From: Lysobacterales bacterium
Lineage (GTDB): Bacteria; Pseudomonadota; Gammaproteobacteria; Xanthomonadales; SZUA-5
DNA length: 64,000 nucleotides
Reading direction: 5' to 3'
Assembly (NCBI GenBank): GCA_019187485.1
Contig: JABAQR010000030.1
Span: forward strand, 1-64,000
Shown here: in pieces, positions 27,612 to 38,877 of the stretch
Layout of the letters: the number at the start of each line of letters is the position of its first letter
Position numbering within the stretch: the first letter of the stretch is position 1
The notes under the pieces: model-generated
Seen by the model: the letters and a program-made list of their open reading frames with translations, nothing else
What the model was told of the DNA's origin: nothing
Databases searched by the model: none
Made by a program: the position numbers and the translations under genes

Positions 27612-29507
27612 ATGAGCGGTAGCAGCGCTCCCTGGCGGGCAATCGGGACCGCGCTCTTGCTGATCGCCTGCGGGCTCCTGGTGTGGTCCGCGCGGAACAC
27701 GCTGCGCCAGCCGTCGGCCGCTCCGGTCGCCTACTCCGGCTCGCAGCCCTGCCAGGACTGCCACGCTGACCGCCACGCGAGCTGGCATCGCACCTTCCAC
27801 CGGACGATGACGCAGGAGGCGACCTCGGGCAGCGTGCTCGGGCGTTTCGATGGCGCGCCGATGAGCGCTTTCGGGGGTCTCACGCGGCCCGTGCGCGAGG
27901 GCGAGGGCCATGTTTTCGAGTACCTCGACCCGAGGACCGGACAGCCGATCGCGCGCCTGCCGGTGCAGCGCACGGTGGGCTCGCACCGCTACCAGCAGTA
28001 CCTGACGCGCGATCCGGACAGCGAAACCTGGTACCGGCTGCACTGGTTGTGGCATGTCGAGGAGCAGCGTTGGGTGCACATGAACGCGGCTTTCCTCGGC
28101 AGCGACGAAGCGCACTTCGACGCGCAGGTCACCACCTGGAATGCGAATTGCGTGTTCTGCCACAACACCGGACCCGAGCCACGCATCCGGAACCTCGACG
28201 CGCTGCGCGAGCGGGCGCGCGCCGGCGAGCGCTTCGATGTGCGTGCGGAAATGCGCTTCGACACCCGCGTGGCCGAACTCGGCATCGGCTGCGAAACCTG
28301 CCACGGCCCCGGCGGCGAGCACGTCGCGCGCATGCGCCGGCTGGACCTGCGCTGGACCGCACGGCTGTTCTCGGGTCTCGATCGCAGCATCGTCGATCCG
28401 CGCAGCCTGCCTGCGGCGCGCGCCAACGACATTTGCGGCGCCTGTCATGCCGGGCGCACGCTCGCGAGTGTCGAGGCGCTCGATCGCTGGCTCGACCAGG
28501 GTCCGGGCTTCCGTCCCGGCGACGAGCTCGTTGCGCACGTCGTGCCATTGTCGGCCGACACGCCGTCGCCGTCGGCGGCGGTGCCGGATGTCTACCGCAA
28601 TCGCTTCTGGGGCGACGGTTCCACCCGCCTGACCGCCTACGAATACCAGGGATTGCTGGCCAGCGCGTGCGCGCGTGCCGGCCTGCGTTGCATCGACTGC
28701 CACACGATGCACGGCGGAGATCCCGCGGGGATGCTGCCGGAGGCCAACCGCGGCGACGCGCCGTGCCTGCGCTGCCACCAGGCGCTGCGTGCGCGCGCGG
28801 CCGAACACAGCGGGCATCCGGCGGACTCGCCCGGCGCACGCTGCATGGGCTGCCACATGCCGCGCGCGGTCTACGGCGTCATGGACATCCATCGCAGCCA
28901 CGAAATCACTATCCCCGATGTCAGCCGCAGTCTCGCCGCCGGCAAACCGGATGCCTGCCTGAACTGCCATGCCGGCGAAGCGCCCGCATTCGCCTTGCGC
29001 GCGGACGCGGGCGAGACCCTGCCGGTGTTGCGCCAGGACGGCGCGGATCCACACCTCGCCGATGGCCTGGTCGCGCTGGTCGCCGGCGATCCGGTGCGCC
29101 AGGCGGTCGCTGCCTACGAGCTGGGCCGCGTGGAGCAGGCGCCAGGACGCGCGGAACTGCTGGTGCGGGCGGCCTGGCTGCTGGCGGCGCTCGACGACGA
29201 CCGGCCGGCGGTCCGGCGTTTCGCCTGGCGCTCGCTGCGGGCGATCGATGCCGGACTGGCGGGCACGCCGCACGCGCTCGGCCTGGCCGGCGCGCTGGCC
29301 GGCTTCGACTACACCGGCGAACCGGCGGCGCGCAGGTCCGCGGTGGCCGCGATCGCCGCCGGGTTCATGGCACTCGACAAGCGCGGCTGGCCGCGGCCCG
29401 CGGCTGCGACCGGGCTCGACGCGGAATACCGCCTCGACGCTGGCGTGCTGGCGACGCTGCGCGAACTCGGCGCGCGCAGCGACAAGCAGATCGACATCGG
29501 CGAATGA
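27612..29507 (+). CDS. Octaheme c-type cytochrome with N-terminal membrane anchor
   Basis: A 631-residue protein with one N-terminal membrane segment (AIGTALLLIACGLLVW) and eight CxxCH heme sites: CQDCH, CVFCH, CETCH, CGACH, CIDCH, CLRCH, CMGCH and CLNCH. The heme part resembles the cytochrome c554/multiheme group (CETCHGPGGEHVAR, CHTMHGGDP, CMGCHMPR). The last 150 residues have no heme and look like Ala/Leu-rich helical repeats (HEAT or TPR). It should sit on the periplasmic side and move electrons, but partner and substrate are unknown; hydroxylamine oxidoreductase-like or nitrite reductase roles are guesses. Its stop overlaps recJ (ATGA). Confidence 0.9.
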   Translation: MSGSSAPWRAIGTALLLIACGLLVWSARNTLRQPSAAPVAYSGSQPCQDCHADRHASWHRTFHRTMTQEATSGSVLGRFDGAPMSAFGGLTRPVREGEGHVFEYLDPRTGQPIARLPVQRTVGSHRYQQYLTRDPDSETWYRLHWLWHVEEQRWVHMNAAFLGSDEAHFDAQVTTWNANCVFCHNTGPEPRIRNLDALRERARAGERFDVRAEMRFDTRVAELGIGCETCHGPGGEHVARMRRLDLRWTARLFSGLDRSIVDPRSLPAARANDICGACHAGRTLASVEALDRWLDQGPGFRPGDELVAHVVPLSADTPSPSAAVPDVYRNRFWGDGSTRLTAYEYQGLLASACARAGLRCIDCHTMHGGDPAGMLPEANRGDAPCLRCHQALRARAAEHSGHPADSPGARCMGCHMPRAVYGVMDIHRSHEITIPDVSRSLAAGKPDACLNCHAGEAPAFALRADAGETLPVLRQDGADPHLADGLVALVAGDPVRQAVAAYELGRVEQAPGRAELLVRAAWLLAALDDDRPAVRRFAWRSLRAIDAGLAGTPHALGLAGALAGFDYTGEPAARRSAVAAIAAGFMALDKRGWPRPAAATGLDAEYRLDAGVLATLRELGARSDKQIDIGE

Positions 29508-31255
29508 AGGATCCAGTCTCCGCAGGCCCGACGGGCTCGCTCTCGATCCGCCAGCGCGCAGTCCCGGCCGCGGCAATTGCGCTGGAAACCGCGGTGCCGC
29601 CGCGCATCGCGCGCCTGCTGGCTGCGCGCGGCGTGGCCAGCGCGGGCGAGGTCGAACTCCGGCTCGCGGGACTGGCGCCGCTGCAGGGACTGGCGCCGCT
29701 GGACATCGCTGCGCGCCGGCTCGCCGACGCCATCGATGCGCGCGAGCGCATCCTCGTGGTCGGGGACTTCGACGCCGATGGCGCCACCGGCGCCGCGCTG
29801 GCGGCGCGCGGGCTGCGCGCGCTCGGCGCCGTCGACGTGCACTACGCGGTACCGGATCGCCAGCGCCACGGCTACGGGTTGTCGCCGCTGCTGGTCGGCG
29901 AGTTGCTGCCGCTGGCGCCGCAGGTGCTGGTCACCGTCGACCAGGGGACGTCCAGCCACGCCGGCATCGAGCGCGCGGTCGCGGCCGGCGTCGATGTGCT
30001 CGTGACCGACCATCATCTGCCTGGCGAATCGCTGCCGCCAGCGCTGGCGGTGGTCAACCCGAACCTGCAGCGTGGCCACGCGCATGCGGCGCTGGCGGGC
30101 GTCGGCGTGGTCTTCCACGTGCTGGCGGCGCTGCGCGCGGAACTCGCGCGGCGCCGCGGCGCGCCGCCGCCGGTGCAACTCGCCAGCCTGCTCGACCTGG
30201 TCGCGCTCGGCACGGTGGCCGACCTCGTGCCGCTCGACCACGCGAACCGCATCCTGGTGTCCGAGGGCTTGCGACGGATCCGCGCCGGGCGCGCCAGCGC
30301 CGGCCTCGCCGCGCTGATCGAAAGCGCCGGACGCGATCCGCGCCAGCTCGTCGCCGGCGACCTCGGCTTCCAGATCGGTCCGCGGCTGAATGCCGCAGGC
30401 CGGCTCGACGACATGACGCTCGGCATCCGCTGCCTGCTCAGCGAGGACGCCGACGCGGCACGCGCACTGGCGGCGCAACTGTCCGATCTCAACCACGAGC
30501 GCCGCGCGCTGCAGGCCGACATGGAGCGCGAGGCGGGCGCGATCGTCGAGGGCCTGCTGGCGCGCCGCGAGGGCGCGTTGCCGGCGGCGCTCGTGGTCGC
30601 CGATCCCGGCTGGCACGCCGGTGTCGTCGGCCTGGTCGCAAGCCGCCTGGTCGAGCGCCTGCACCGGCCGACGATCGCGCTCGCGCCGGTGGCGGAGGGT
30701 AGCAACGACTGGCGCGGATCAGGCCGCTCGATCGCCGGTTTCCACCTGCGCGACGCGCTGGTCGAACTCGATCGCCGCCATTCGGGGCTGCTGGACCGCT
30801 ACGGCGGACACGCAATGGCCGCGGGCCTGGCGATCGCCGGCGAACGGGTCGACGCGCTCGCGACCGCCTTCGAGACCGTGGTCGGCGATTTGCTCGACGA
30901 GGAAACGCTCGAGCGCGTCGTGTGGACCGACGGTCCGCTGGAGCCGAACGAGTACGCCCTCGAGCTGGCGCACGCGATCGAGGCCGCGGGGCCCTTCGGC
31001 CAGGCCTTCGCCGAGCCGCTGTTCGACAACGAGTTCGAACTGCTGGACCGGCGAGTGCTGAAGGGCAGGCACCTGAAGCTGCGGCTGCGTGCGCCCGGTC
31101 GCGCGCGCCCGGTCGATGCCATCTGGTTCGCGGCCCCGACCGCCTTCCTCGAGGACACGCCGGCGCGCCTGCGATTGCTGTACCAACTGGTGGTCGAGCG
31201 CTGGCAAGGGCTGGAGAGCGCGTGCGTGCAGGTGCGGCACGGCTTTGCGGCGTGA
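29504..31255 (+). CDS. recJ: Single-stranded-DNA-specific exonuclease RecJ
   Basis: A 583-residue DHH-family 5'-3' exonuclease. Motifs seen are VVGDFDADGATG (motif I), VTVDQGTSSHAGI (motif II region, where N-G is more common), LVTDHHLPG (DHH), GTVADLVPL, NAAGRLDDM, and the DHHA1 domain with GRSIAGFHLRDAL and YGGHAMAAG. It acts in RecF repair and mismatch repair. The ATG at 29504 lies within the stop of the cytochrome gene, so the two share a transcript. Slightly longer than E. coli RecJ (577). Confidence 0.96.
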   Translation: MKDPVSAGPTGSLSIRQRAVPAAAIALETAVPPRIARLLAARGVASAGEVELRLAGLAPLQGLAPLDIAARRLADAIDARERILVVGDFDADGATGAALAARGLRALGAVDVHYAVPDRQRHGYGLSPLLVGELLPLAPQVLVTVDQGTSSHAGIERAVAAGVDVLVTDHHLPGESLPPALAVVNPNLQRGHAHAALAGVGVVFHVLAALRAELARRRGAPPPVQLASLLDLVALGTVADLVPLDHANRILVSEGLRRIRAGRASAGLAALIESAGRDPRQLVAGDLGFQIGPRLNAAGRLDDMTLGIRCLLSEDADAARALAAQLSDLNHERRALQADMEREAGAIVEGLLARREGALPAALVVADPGWHAGVVGLVASRLVERLHRPTIALAPVAEGSNDWRGSGRSIAGFHLRDALVELDRRHSGLLDRYGGHAMAAGLAIAGERVDALATAFETVVGDLLDEETLERVVWTDGPLEPNEYALELAHAIEAAGPFGQAFAEPLFDNEFELLDRRVLKGRHLKLRLRAPGRARPVDAIWFAAPTAFLEDTPARLRLLYQLVVERWQGLESACVQVRHGFAA

Positions 31256-31409
31256 TCCGGCCCGCTGGTCGTGGGCGGCAATGCCCGCAAGTCCGAATCC
31301 TTGCGGAGGGCGAACGGTTGCTCCTGCCACCCACGCCCACTGCCCGACGAGTCCAATCCCGGTGACCCATGCGCTACCATTCCGGGTTCACCTTTTCGGA
31401 GCTGCACCA

Positions 31410-32505
31410 ATGGAAACGAATGCGCTCTCGGCGAAGCTCGCCGACCTGCGCCAGCGCGTCGATGCGCTGAGGGGGTTTCTTTGACTTCGACGTCAAGCAG
31501 GACCGGCTCGACGAAGTAAGCCGCGAACTCGAGGACCCGGAGGTCTGGAACAAGCCCGAACGCGCCCAGGAACTGGGCCGCGAACGGGCTCGCCTGGAAG
31601 CCACGGTGAAGAACCTCACCGAGCTGACCCAGGGGCTCGCCGACTGCGCCGACCTGCTCGAGATGATCATCGCCGAGAACGACGCCGCCTCACTGGCGAG
31701 CCTCGAGAAGGACGTTGTCGCCTACGAGGAACGGGTCGCGCGGATGGAATTCCAGCGCATGTTCGGCAACCCGATGGACTCGCATCCGGCCTATGTCGAC
31801 ATCCAGGCCGGCGCCGGGGGCACCGAGGCCCAGGACTGGGCCGAGATGCTGCTGCGCATGTACCTGCGCTGGTGCGAACGCAAGGGCTTCAACACCGAAC
31901 TGCTGGAAGTCAGCGCGGGAGACGTCGCCGGCATCAAGAGCGCGTCCCTGCGCGTGGACGGCGACTACGCCTTCGGCTGGCTGCGGACCGAGATCGGCGT
32001 GCACCGGCTGGTGCGCATTTCGCCTTTCGACTCGAACAAGCGCCGGCACACCAGCTTCGCCTCGGTGTTCGTCGCGCCGGAAGTCGATGATGATGTCCAG
32101 ATCGACATCAACCCGGCCGACTTGAAGACCGATGTCTACCGCTCCTCCGGTGCCGGCGGCCAGCACGTGAACAAGACCGAGTCGGCGGTGCGCATCACCC
32201 ACGCACCGAGCGGCGTGGTTGTCGCCTGCCAGACCGAGCGCAGCCAGCACGCGAACCGCGACCGTGCGATGAAGATGCTGAAGGCCAAGCTCTACGAGAT
32301 CGAGATGCAGAAACGCAACGCCGAGAAGGACCGCCTGGAAGCGACCAAGTCCGACATCGGCTGGGGCCACCAGATCCGCAGCTATGTGCTCGACGACGCC
32401 CGCATCAAGGACCTGCGCACCGGCGTCGAACGCCGCGACACCCAGGCCGTGCTCGACGGCGACCTCGACGATTACGTCGAGGCGAGCCTGAAGCAGGGGC
32501 TGTAA
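31410..32505 (+). CDS. prfB: Peptide chain release factor 2, programmed +1 frameshift
   Basis: RF2 terminates at UGA and UAA. The gene is in two frames: 24 codons from ATG 31410 to CTT at 31479-31481, an in-frame TGA (31482-31484), then +1 into the main frame from 31483 (GAC) to 32505, giving about 364 residues. The shift site is canonical (see 31470-31485). The main part has the SPF motif ([12 protein letters not shown]), which reads the stop codon, and GGQ ([17 protein letters not shown]) for hydrolysis. This is normal autoregulation, not a pseudogene. lysS follows, as in many gammaproteobacteria. Confidence 0.97.
31470..31485 (+). promoter_or_regulatory. prfB programmed +1 frameshift site
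   Basis: AGG GGG TTT CTT TGA C. A Shine-Dalgarno-like AGGGGG (31470-31475) stands just upstream of the slippery CTT followed by TGA and C. This matches the E. coli prfB site in layout. When RF2 is scarce, the ribosome shifts and makes RF2. Confidence 0.96.
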
Positions 32506-32545
32506 GGACATTGTGGGACCCACGGCTGCGCACGCGGCCTCAAGA

Positions 32546-32657
32546 GCAAAGGACGCAAAGGACGCAAAGGGAAAAAGCAAGGACGCAAAGGAAAGCGAAG
32601 GCCGATCCTGAACTCGCTCTTTTTGCGTCCTTCGCTCCCTTTGCGTACTTTGCGTGC
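32546..32657. repeat. Inverted repeat with GGACGCAAA tandem arms (element D)
   Basis: The left arm has GGACGCAAA at 32551-32559, 32560-32568 and 32581-32589; the right arm has TTTGCGTCC at 32622-32630 and variants TTTGCGTAC (32640-32648) and TTTGCGTGC (32649-32657). The gap between arms is about 20-30 bases. It lies between prfB and lysS, ending 56 bases before the lysS start. Confidence 0.88.
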
Positions 32658-32713
32658 AGCAACAGGCGCCGCGTCCGCAGCGACGGGCGGTGCACTACGA
32701 GGACCGTCACGGA

Positions 32714-34234
<1,521 letters not shown>

Positions 34235-34598
34235 AGCCCGCCGACCGGGGCCGCGCCTTGGCGCATCGAAACGGTAGCCAGCGGAGACAAAAAGCGCGAT
34301 GCTGGAGGTGTCCGGAATGCGAATTGCGACAATTGCGGATGCAGTGGATCAGCCAGCTCCCGGAACTGCCGCATGCGCTCCTGAACGGGCGTCACGGCCT
34401 GGGTGTCTGCCAGAGCCGGAATTCCGGCATCGGCGACCGGCAGGCGGTGACCGATGCGCGACGGCACTTCCGTCGGCACGGGCATCCATCCACCCGCAGC
34501 GCCAGGGAGGAGATGTGAAACCGGATCACGCTCGCGACTCCTTGATTTCATACGATCGCTTCATTAGAACAGCCGCCCGACGGCGGGAAGGGGCAGCC
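34235..34598. other. 364-base gap between lysS and the PilZ gene
   Basis: No gene, repeat or terminator is convincing. The 3' half becomes richer in A and T around 34541-34570, with a weak promoter-like pair (TTGATT at 34541-34546 and TTAGAA 16 bases later) suitable for the PilZ gene. A GTG at 34515 behind AGGGAGGAG could be a longer start for the PilZ gene. Confidence 0.4.
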
Positions 34599-34955
34599 AT
34601 GGGCCCGGCAGGACCGATGAATCCGAAGATCGGCAAGCGCCACCGGCGCATGCCGATCAATTCTGCTGTTCTGATGATGCGCGGCGACGAGTCCTGGACA
34701 TCCGACCTCATGGACATCTCCGCCACCGGAGTGATGGTCAAGCGTCCGGTCGACTGGATCGGTCAGCGCGGCGACCGCTTCGTACTCGACATGCTGTTCG
34801 GCGACGAGTTGAACATCCACGTTGAGGCGCGCGTCGCACGCATCAACGACGACGAGGTCGGATTCGTCTTCTCGCAGATTCCCTCGGACAAGGAAGCGCC
34901 GCTCTGGAATCTGCTGGGCGGCTACGCCGACAGCCTCGAAATCTGGTCGGACTAA
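34599..34955 (+). CDS. PilZ domain protein
   Basis: A single-domain PilZ protein of about 118 residues. The c-di-GMP-binding motifs are present: basic RxxxR as KRHRRMPIN, and D-x-S-x-x-G as DISATGVMV. The rest is the expected beta-barrel (FVLDMLFGDELNIHVEARVARINDDEVGFVF). It probably transmits c-di-GMP signals to a partner such as a motility or secretion machine; nothing nearby indicates which. The ATG at 34599 (after GGAAGGGG) is chosen; GTG 34515 behind a strong ribosome site would add 28 residues. Confidence 0.87.
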   Translation: MGPAGPMNPKIGKRHRRMPINSAVLMMRGDESWTSDLMDISATGVMVKRPVDWIGQRGDRFVLDMLFGDELNIHVEARVARINDDEVGFVFSQIPSDKEAPLWNLLGGYADSLEIWSD

Positions 34956-35039
34956 ACGCAGTTTGTGTGGCGAGGGACGGCCTTCCGCACGCGGGCGCCG
35001 TCGTGCCTCCGGCGTCTCCGAAGGAATGTCGCAGACTGC

Positions 35040-35498
35040 TCAGGCAAAAACGGTCAGCAGACGCCAGCCGTAGACGGCACCACCGCAGCCGACCAGCGCA
35101 AAACCGGCCGCCAAAGCCAGACCGAGTCGCCCGCGCCGCACCGCTGCTGGCCCGCGCAGCACCTGATGATCGCGCAGCAGGCGCGCTGCGGCGTGCGGGT
35201 AGCGCTGCTCGCGGATCACCGCCAGCGAGGCGCGACCGATCACAAAGGCGGTGATCGTACCGACGATCGCCAACAAGGCGAAGCTGCTGCTGGCCAGCCA
35301 CAGGAAGCGGTCGGTGGCGACCTCGGCGACGCCGCCGTCGACCTGAGCACGAATCGCGGCGATTTCGTGCTCGAACGCCGCAATCAGCGCAGCACCGCAG
35401 ATCGCCACCAGCAGCAACAGCCAGAAGGTGCGCCTGCGCTCGGCCGGATCGGCGCGGGCGATCTCCGGCGTCGGGCCGGATGGATTGGAATCGGGCAT
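35040..35498 (-). CDS. Small membrane protein of unknown function
   Basis: A 152-residue product with an acidic, polar N-terminus and three hydrophobic stretches ([41 protein letters not shown], and [20 protein letters not shown]). I recognise no family. It is divergent from the cbb3 oxidase operon, with the FNR box in the gap. The ATG at 35498 is taken; the frame is open 24 bases further upstream. Confidence 0.65.
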   Translation of the reverse strand: MPDSNPSGPTPEIARADPAERRRTFWLLLLVAICGAALIAAFEHEIAAIRAQVDGGVAEVATDRFLWLASSSFALLAIVGTITAFVIGRASLAVIREQRYPHAAARLLRDHQVLRGPAAVRRGRLGLALAAGFALVGCGGAVYGWRLLTVFA

Positions 35499-35639
35499 GC
35501 TCGTCCGTGCGGGCGTTGCCAAGGGTTACATCCGATCCTAGCCGCACCGTGAGCGGTCGGGTAACCGTTAAAACCCCGATCCGACGCGGTCGTCGGCTGA
35601 CAAGCGTGGCGCGCGTCGCGTGCTGCCGCTCGTGGTCGA

Positions 35640-35681
35640 TTGACTTGAGTCAAGCACGCTCGACGTCGATCCTTGAACAAT
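35640..35681 (+). promoter_or_regulatory. FNR/Anr box and class II promoter for ccoNOQP
   Basis: TTGACTTGAGTCAA at 35640-35653 is a full match to TTGAY-N4-RTCAA, the FNR/Anr site. A -10-like AACAAT lies at 35676-35681, exactly where it should be if the box is centred at -41.5 (start near 35688). This is the classical layout of an oxygen-limitation-activated promoter and fits the cbb3 oxidase genes that follow. Confidence 0.85.
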
Positions 35682-35722
35682 CCGCCCCCCCCGGCTGGTC
35701 CCGGGAATCCTGGAGCGCCCTC

Positions 35723-37141
35723 GTGGTCGAAACCTATAACGACAAGGTGGTGAAGCAATTCACCGTCATGACCGTGGTCTGGGGTGTCGTCGGCATGCTG
35801 GTCGGCGTGTTCATTGCAGCCCAGTTGGCCTGGCCGTGGCTCAATTTCGACCTCCCCTGGCTCAGCTACGGTCGTCTGCGCCCCTTGCACACCAACGCGG
35901 TGATCTTCGCCTTTGGCGGCTCCTCGCTGTTCGCCACCAGCTATTACATCGTGCAGCGTACCTGCCACGCGCGGCTGTTCTGCGACAAGCTGGCGGCCTT
36001 CACCTTCTGGGGTTGGCAGGCGGTGATCGTCGCAGTGGCCATCACCTATCCGCTCGGCATCACCCAAAGCAAGGAGTATGCCGAACCCGAGTGGCCGATC
36101 GATGTCCTGATCACGCTGGTTTGGGTCGCATACGGGGTGGTGTTCTTCGGCACCATCGCCCGTCGCAAGGTCGGGCACATCTACGTGGCCAACTGGTTCT
36201 TTGCCGCCTACATCATCACCATCGCATTGCTGCACATCGTCAACAACCTGGCGTTGCCGGTGTCCTGGACCAAGTCCTATGTGATCTATTCCGGCGCGGT
36301 CGACGCGATGGTGCAATGGTGGTACGGCCACAACGCGGTCGGGTTCTTCCTGACCGCGGGCTTCCTCGGGATGATGTACTACTTCGTGCCCAAGCAGGCG
36401 CAGCGCCCGGTCTATTCCTACCGCCTGTCGATCGTGCATTTCTGGGCGCTGATCGCGATCTACATGTGGGCGGGTCCGCACCACCTGCACTACACCGCGT
36501 TGCCCGACTGGGCGCAGTCGCTGGGCATGGTGTTCTCGTTGATCCTGCTGGCCCCGAGCTGGGGCGGCATGATCAACGGCATGATGACCCTCTCGGGCGT
36601 CTGGCACAAATTGCGCACCGACCCGATCCTGCGTTTCCTGATCGTATCCCTCTCCTTCTACGGAATGAGCACTTTCGAGGGACCGATGATGTCGATCAAG
36701 ACCGTCAACGCACTCAGTCACTACACCGACTGGACCATCGGCCACGTGCATGCCGGTGCGCTCGGCTGGGTGGCGATGATCATCATCGGCAGCATCTACT
36801 GCCTGTACCCACGGCTGCTGAAGCTGCCGGGCATGTACTCGACCCGCGCCATCGAGGTGCACTTCTGGGTGATGACCATCGGTGTGGTGCTGTACATCGC
36901 CTCGATGTGGATCGCCGGGGTCATGCAGGGCCTGATGTGGCGGGCCACCAATGCCGACGGTACGCTCGCCTACACCTTCGTCGAATCGCTGAAGTTGAGT
37001 TATCCGTACTACTACGTGCGCTTCCTCGGTGGCGTGCTGGTTCTGGCCGGCATGTTGCTGATGCTGTGGAATCTGTGGAAGACCGCCCAACAGGCGCGCG
37101 ATACGGCACCGATCGCCGTGATCGCCCCGGCCCACGCCTGA
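35723..37141 (+). CDS. ccoN: Cytochrome c oxidase cbb3-type subunit I
   Basis: The 472-residue catalytic subunit with about 12 membrane helices. Heme ligands are visible in [14 protein letters not shown] and in [12 protein letters not shown], and the CuB region in [12 protein letters not shown] with [15 protein letters not shown]. It reduces oxygen at high affinity using electrons from CcoO/CcoP and pumps protons. The GTG at 35723 with GGAG 7 bases before gives [13 protein letters not shown], the usual start. It is first in ccoN-O-Q-P-HP-ccoG. Confidence 0.97.
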   Translation: MVETYNDKVVKQFTVMTVVWGVVGMLVGVFIAAQLAWPWLNFDLPWLSYGRLRPLHTNAVIFAFGGSSLFATSYYIVQRTCHARLFCDKLAAFTFWGWQAVIVAVAITYPLGITQSKEYAEPEWPIDVLITLVWVAYGVVFFGTIARRKVGHIYVANWFFAAYIITIALLHIVNNLALPVSWTKSYVIYSGAVDAMVQWWYGHNAVGFFLTAGFLGMMYYFVPKQAQRPVYSYRLSIVHFWALIAIYMWAGPHHLHYTALPDWAQSLGMVFSLILLAPSWGGMINGMMTLSGVWHKLRTDPILRFLIVSLSFYGMSTFEGPMMSIKTVNALSHYTDWTIGHVHAGALGWVAMIIIGSIYCLYPRLLKLPGMYSTRAIEVHFWVMTIGVVLYIASMWIAGVMQGLMWRATNADGTLAYTFVESLKLSYPYYYVRFLGGVLVLAGMLLMLWNLWKTAQQARDTAPIAVIAPAHA

Positions 37142-37151
37142 GGAGCATCCG

Positions 37152-37820
37152 ATGAGCTTCAGTCACGAGAAATTCGAGAAGAACATCCTTCGGATGGGCA
37201 TCTGGGTGGCGATCGTCGTCAGTTTCGGTGGGCTGGCGCAGATCGTGCCGTTGATGTTCCAGGCGCAGGTGGTGGAGCCGTTGCCGGAGATGAAACCGAT
37301 CAATGCGCTGGAACTGGCCGGTCGCGAGGTCTACGTGCGCGAGGGTTGCTACAACTGTCATTCGCAGATGGTGCGTGCGCTGCGTGCGGAAACCGCCCGA
37401 TACGGACACCACTCGGTGGCGGGCGAATCGGTCTGGGATCATCCATTCCTGTGGGGTTCCAAGCGCACCGGACCCGATCTTGCGCGCGTTGGGGGCCGCT
37501 ACAGCGACGATTGGCAGCGCGTGCACCTCAACAATCCGCGTGATGTGGTGCCGGAGTCGAACATGCCGGGTTTCCCCTGGTTGTCCGACAATCTGATCGA
37601 TGCCGAGGATCTGGCGGCACGAATGCGTGCCTTGCGCGTCCTGGGCACGCCGTACACCGACGCCGACATCGATGGAGCCGCCGCAATGGTGCGGGACAAG
37701 ACCGAGATGGACGCGACGATCGCCTATCTGCAATCGCTCGGTCGATATGCGCCGAAGTTGCAACGGACGGAGGCGGGAGTCCGCGATTCGGCATCTGCTG
37801 CCACGGGGAGCGCACCGTGA
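37152..37820 (+). CDS. ccoO: Cytochrome c oxidase cbb3-type subunit II (monoheme)
   Basis: A 222-residue protein with an N-terminal membrane anchor ([22 protein letters not shown]), one heme site (GCYNCHSQ) and the distal methionine in SNMPGFPWL. It carries electrons from CcoP to CcoN. TGA overlaps the ccoQ GTG (GTGA). Confidence 0.97.
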   Translation: MSFSHEKFEKNILRMGIWVAIVVSFGGLAQIVPLMFQAQVVEPLPEMKPINALELAGREVYVREGCYNCHSQMVRALRAETARYGHHSVAGESVWDHPFLWGSKRTGPDLARVGGRYSDDWQRVHLNNPRDVVPESNMPGFPWLSDNLIDAEDLAARMRALRVLGTPYTDADIDGAAAMVRDKTEMDATIAYLQSLGRYAPKLQRTEAGVRDSASAATGSAP

Positions 37821-37966
37821 GCCTGGGGAGCGCACTCGGAAGCATCACCGCCTTGCTGCTGGGGATTTTCGTCGGCATCGTCGTCTGGATCTACGGCTTC
37901 AAACGTGAGCGCGACTTCGAATCTGCCGCACGCATGCCGCTGGATGAGCAGGAGAGCCAGTCATGA
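37817..37966 (+). CDS. ccoQ: CcoQ, small subunit of cbb3 oxidase
   Basis: A 49-residue protein with a single membrane segment ([19 protein letters not shown]) and a charged C-terminus. It is placed between ccoO and ccoP, overlapping both (GTGA at its start, ATGA at its end), which identifies it. CcoQ stabilises the complex. GTG start. Confidence 0.93.
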   Translation: MSLGSALGSITALLLGIFVGIVVWIYGFKRERDFESAARMPLDEQESQS

Positions 37967-38877
37967 GCGGTGTCTGGAGCGTCTACGTCATCGCACTGAC
38001 CTTGATCACGATCATCGGCAGTGTCTGGTTGTTGGCGATGACCGCGAGGCGACCACCGGGTAAGGAGGAAGAGACCACCGGTCACAGTTGGGACGGCGAT
38101 CTCACCGAATACAACAACCCGTTGCCGCGTTGGTGGCTGTGGTTGTTCGTCGGCACCGTGGTTTTTGCGGGCATCTACTTGACGTTCTATCCCGGTTTCG
38201 GTTCGGCGAGCGGCACGCTCGGCTGGACCCAGGAAGCCCAGTTGCGCGCCGAACAGCGACGGTACGACGAAATCGCGCGCCGGACCTACGCGAAGTTCGC
38301 CTCGCTGGACGTTGCGCAGATTGCAGGTAATGCCGAAGCGGTCAATCTCGGGCGCAACATCTTCGCCAACCACTGCGCCACCTGCCACGGTACCGACGCG
38401 CGCGGCGCCGTCGGCTTCCCGAACCTGACCGATGCCAGTTGGCAATGGGGCGGCGAGGCCGAGCAGATCCACCAGTCGATCCTCAACGGTCGCGTCGCGG
38501 CGATGCCGAGCTGGTCCGCCGTGCTCGGCCCCGAAGGCACGCCGCAAACTGTCGCCTACGTGCGCTCGCTGGCGGGCCTCGGCCACAACGCAACGGCTGC
38601 GGCTGCCGGCAAGGCACGTTACGACGGCGTGTGTGTCGCCTGCCACGGCGCCGACGGCAAGGGCAACCCGCTGATGGGCGCGCCGGACCTGACCGACTCC
38701 GCGTGGCTGTACGGCAGCAGCGAGGCGGCGATCACCGAGTCGTTGGTCAAGGGCCGCGCCGGACAGATGCCGGCGCACGGTCCGCTGCTGGGCGAGGACG
38801 CGGTGAAGGTGGTGGCCGCCTACGTGTACAGTTTGCGCAATGCCGCGCCTGTGGCACAAGGAGACGGAGCACACTGA
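37963..38877 (+). CDS. ccoP: Cytochrome c oxidase cbb3-type subunit III (diheme)
   Basis: A 304-residue membrane-anchored subunit: two membrane helices near the N-terminus flank the cytoplasmic loop (HSWDGDLTEYNNPLPRWWLW, the CcoP signature), followed by two c-type cytochrome domains with CATCH and CVACH and axial methionines (AAMPSWS, GQMPAHGP). It accepts electrons from soluble cytochromes. Its stop overlaps the next ATG (TGATG). Confidence 0.97.
   Translation: MSGVWSVYVIALTLITIIGSVWLLAMTARRPPGKEEETTGHSWDGDLTEYNNPLPRWWLWLFVGTVVFAGIYLTFYPGFGSASGTLGWTQEAQLRAEQRRYDEIARRTYAKFASLDVAQIAGNAEAVNLGRNIFANHCATCHGTDARGAVGFPNLTDASWQWGGEAEQIHQSILNGRVAAMPSWSAVLGPEGTPQTVAYVRSLAGLGHNATAAAAGKARYDGVCVACHGADGKGNPLMGAPDLTDSAWLYGSSEAAITESLVKGRAGQMPAHGPLLGEDAVKVVAAYVYSLRNAAPVAQGDGAH

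Noticed and set aside
31410-31484. In-frame TGA after 24 codons of prfB as a broken gene
   Set aside because: The stop is the programmed frameshift site typical of RF2, with AGGGGG and CTTTGAC in place.
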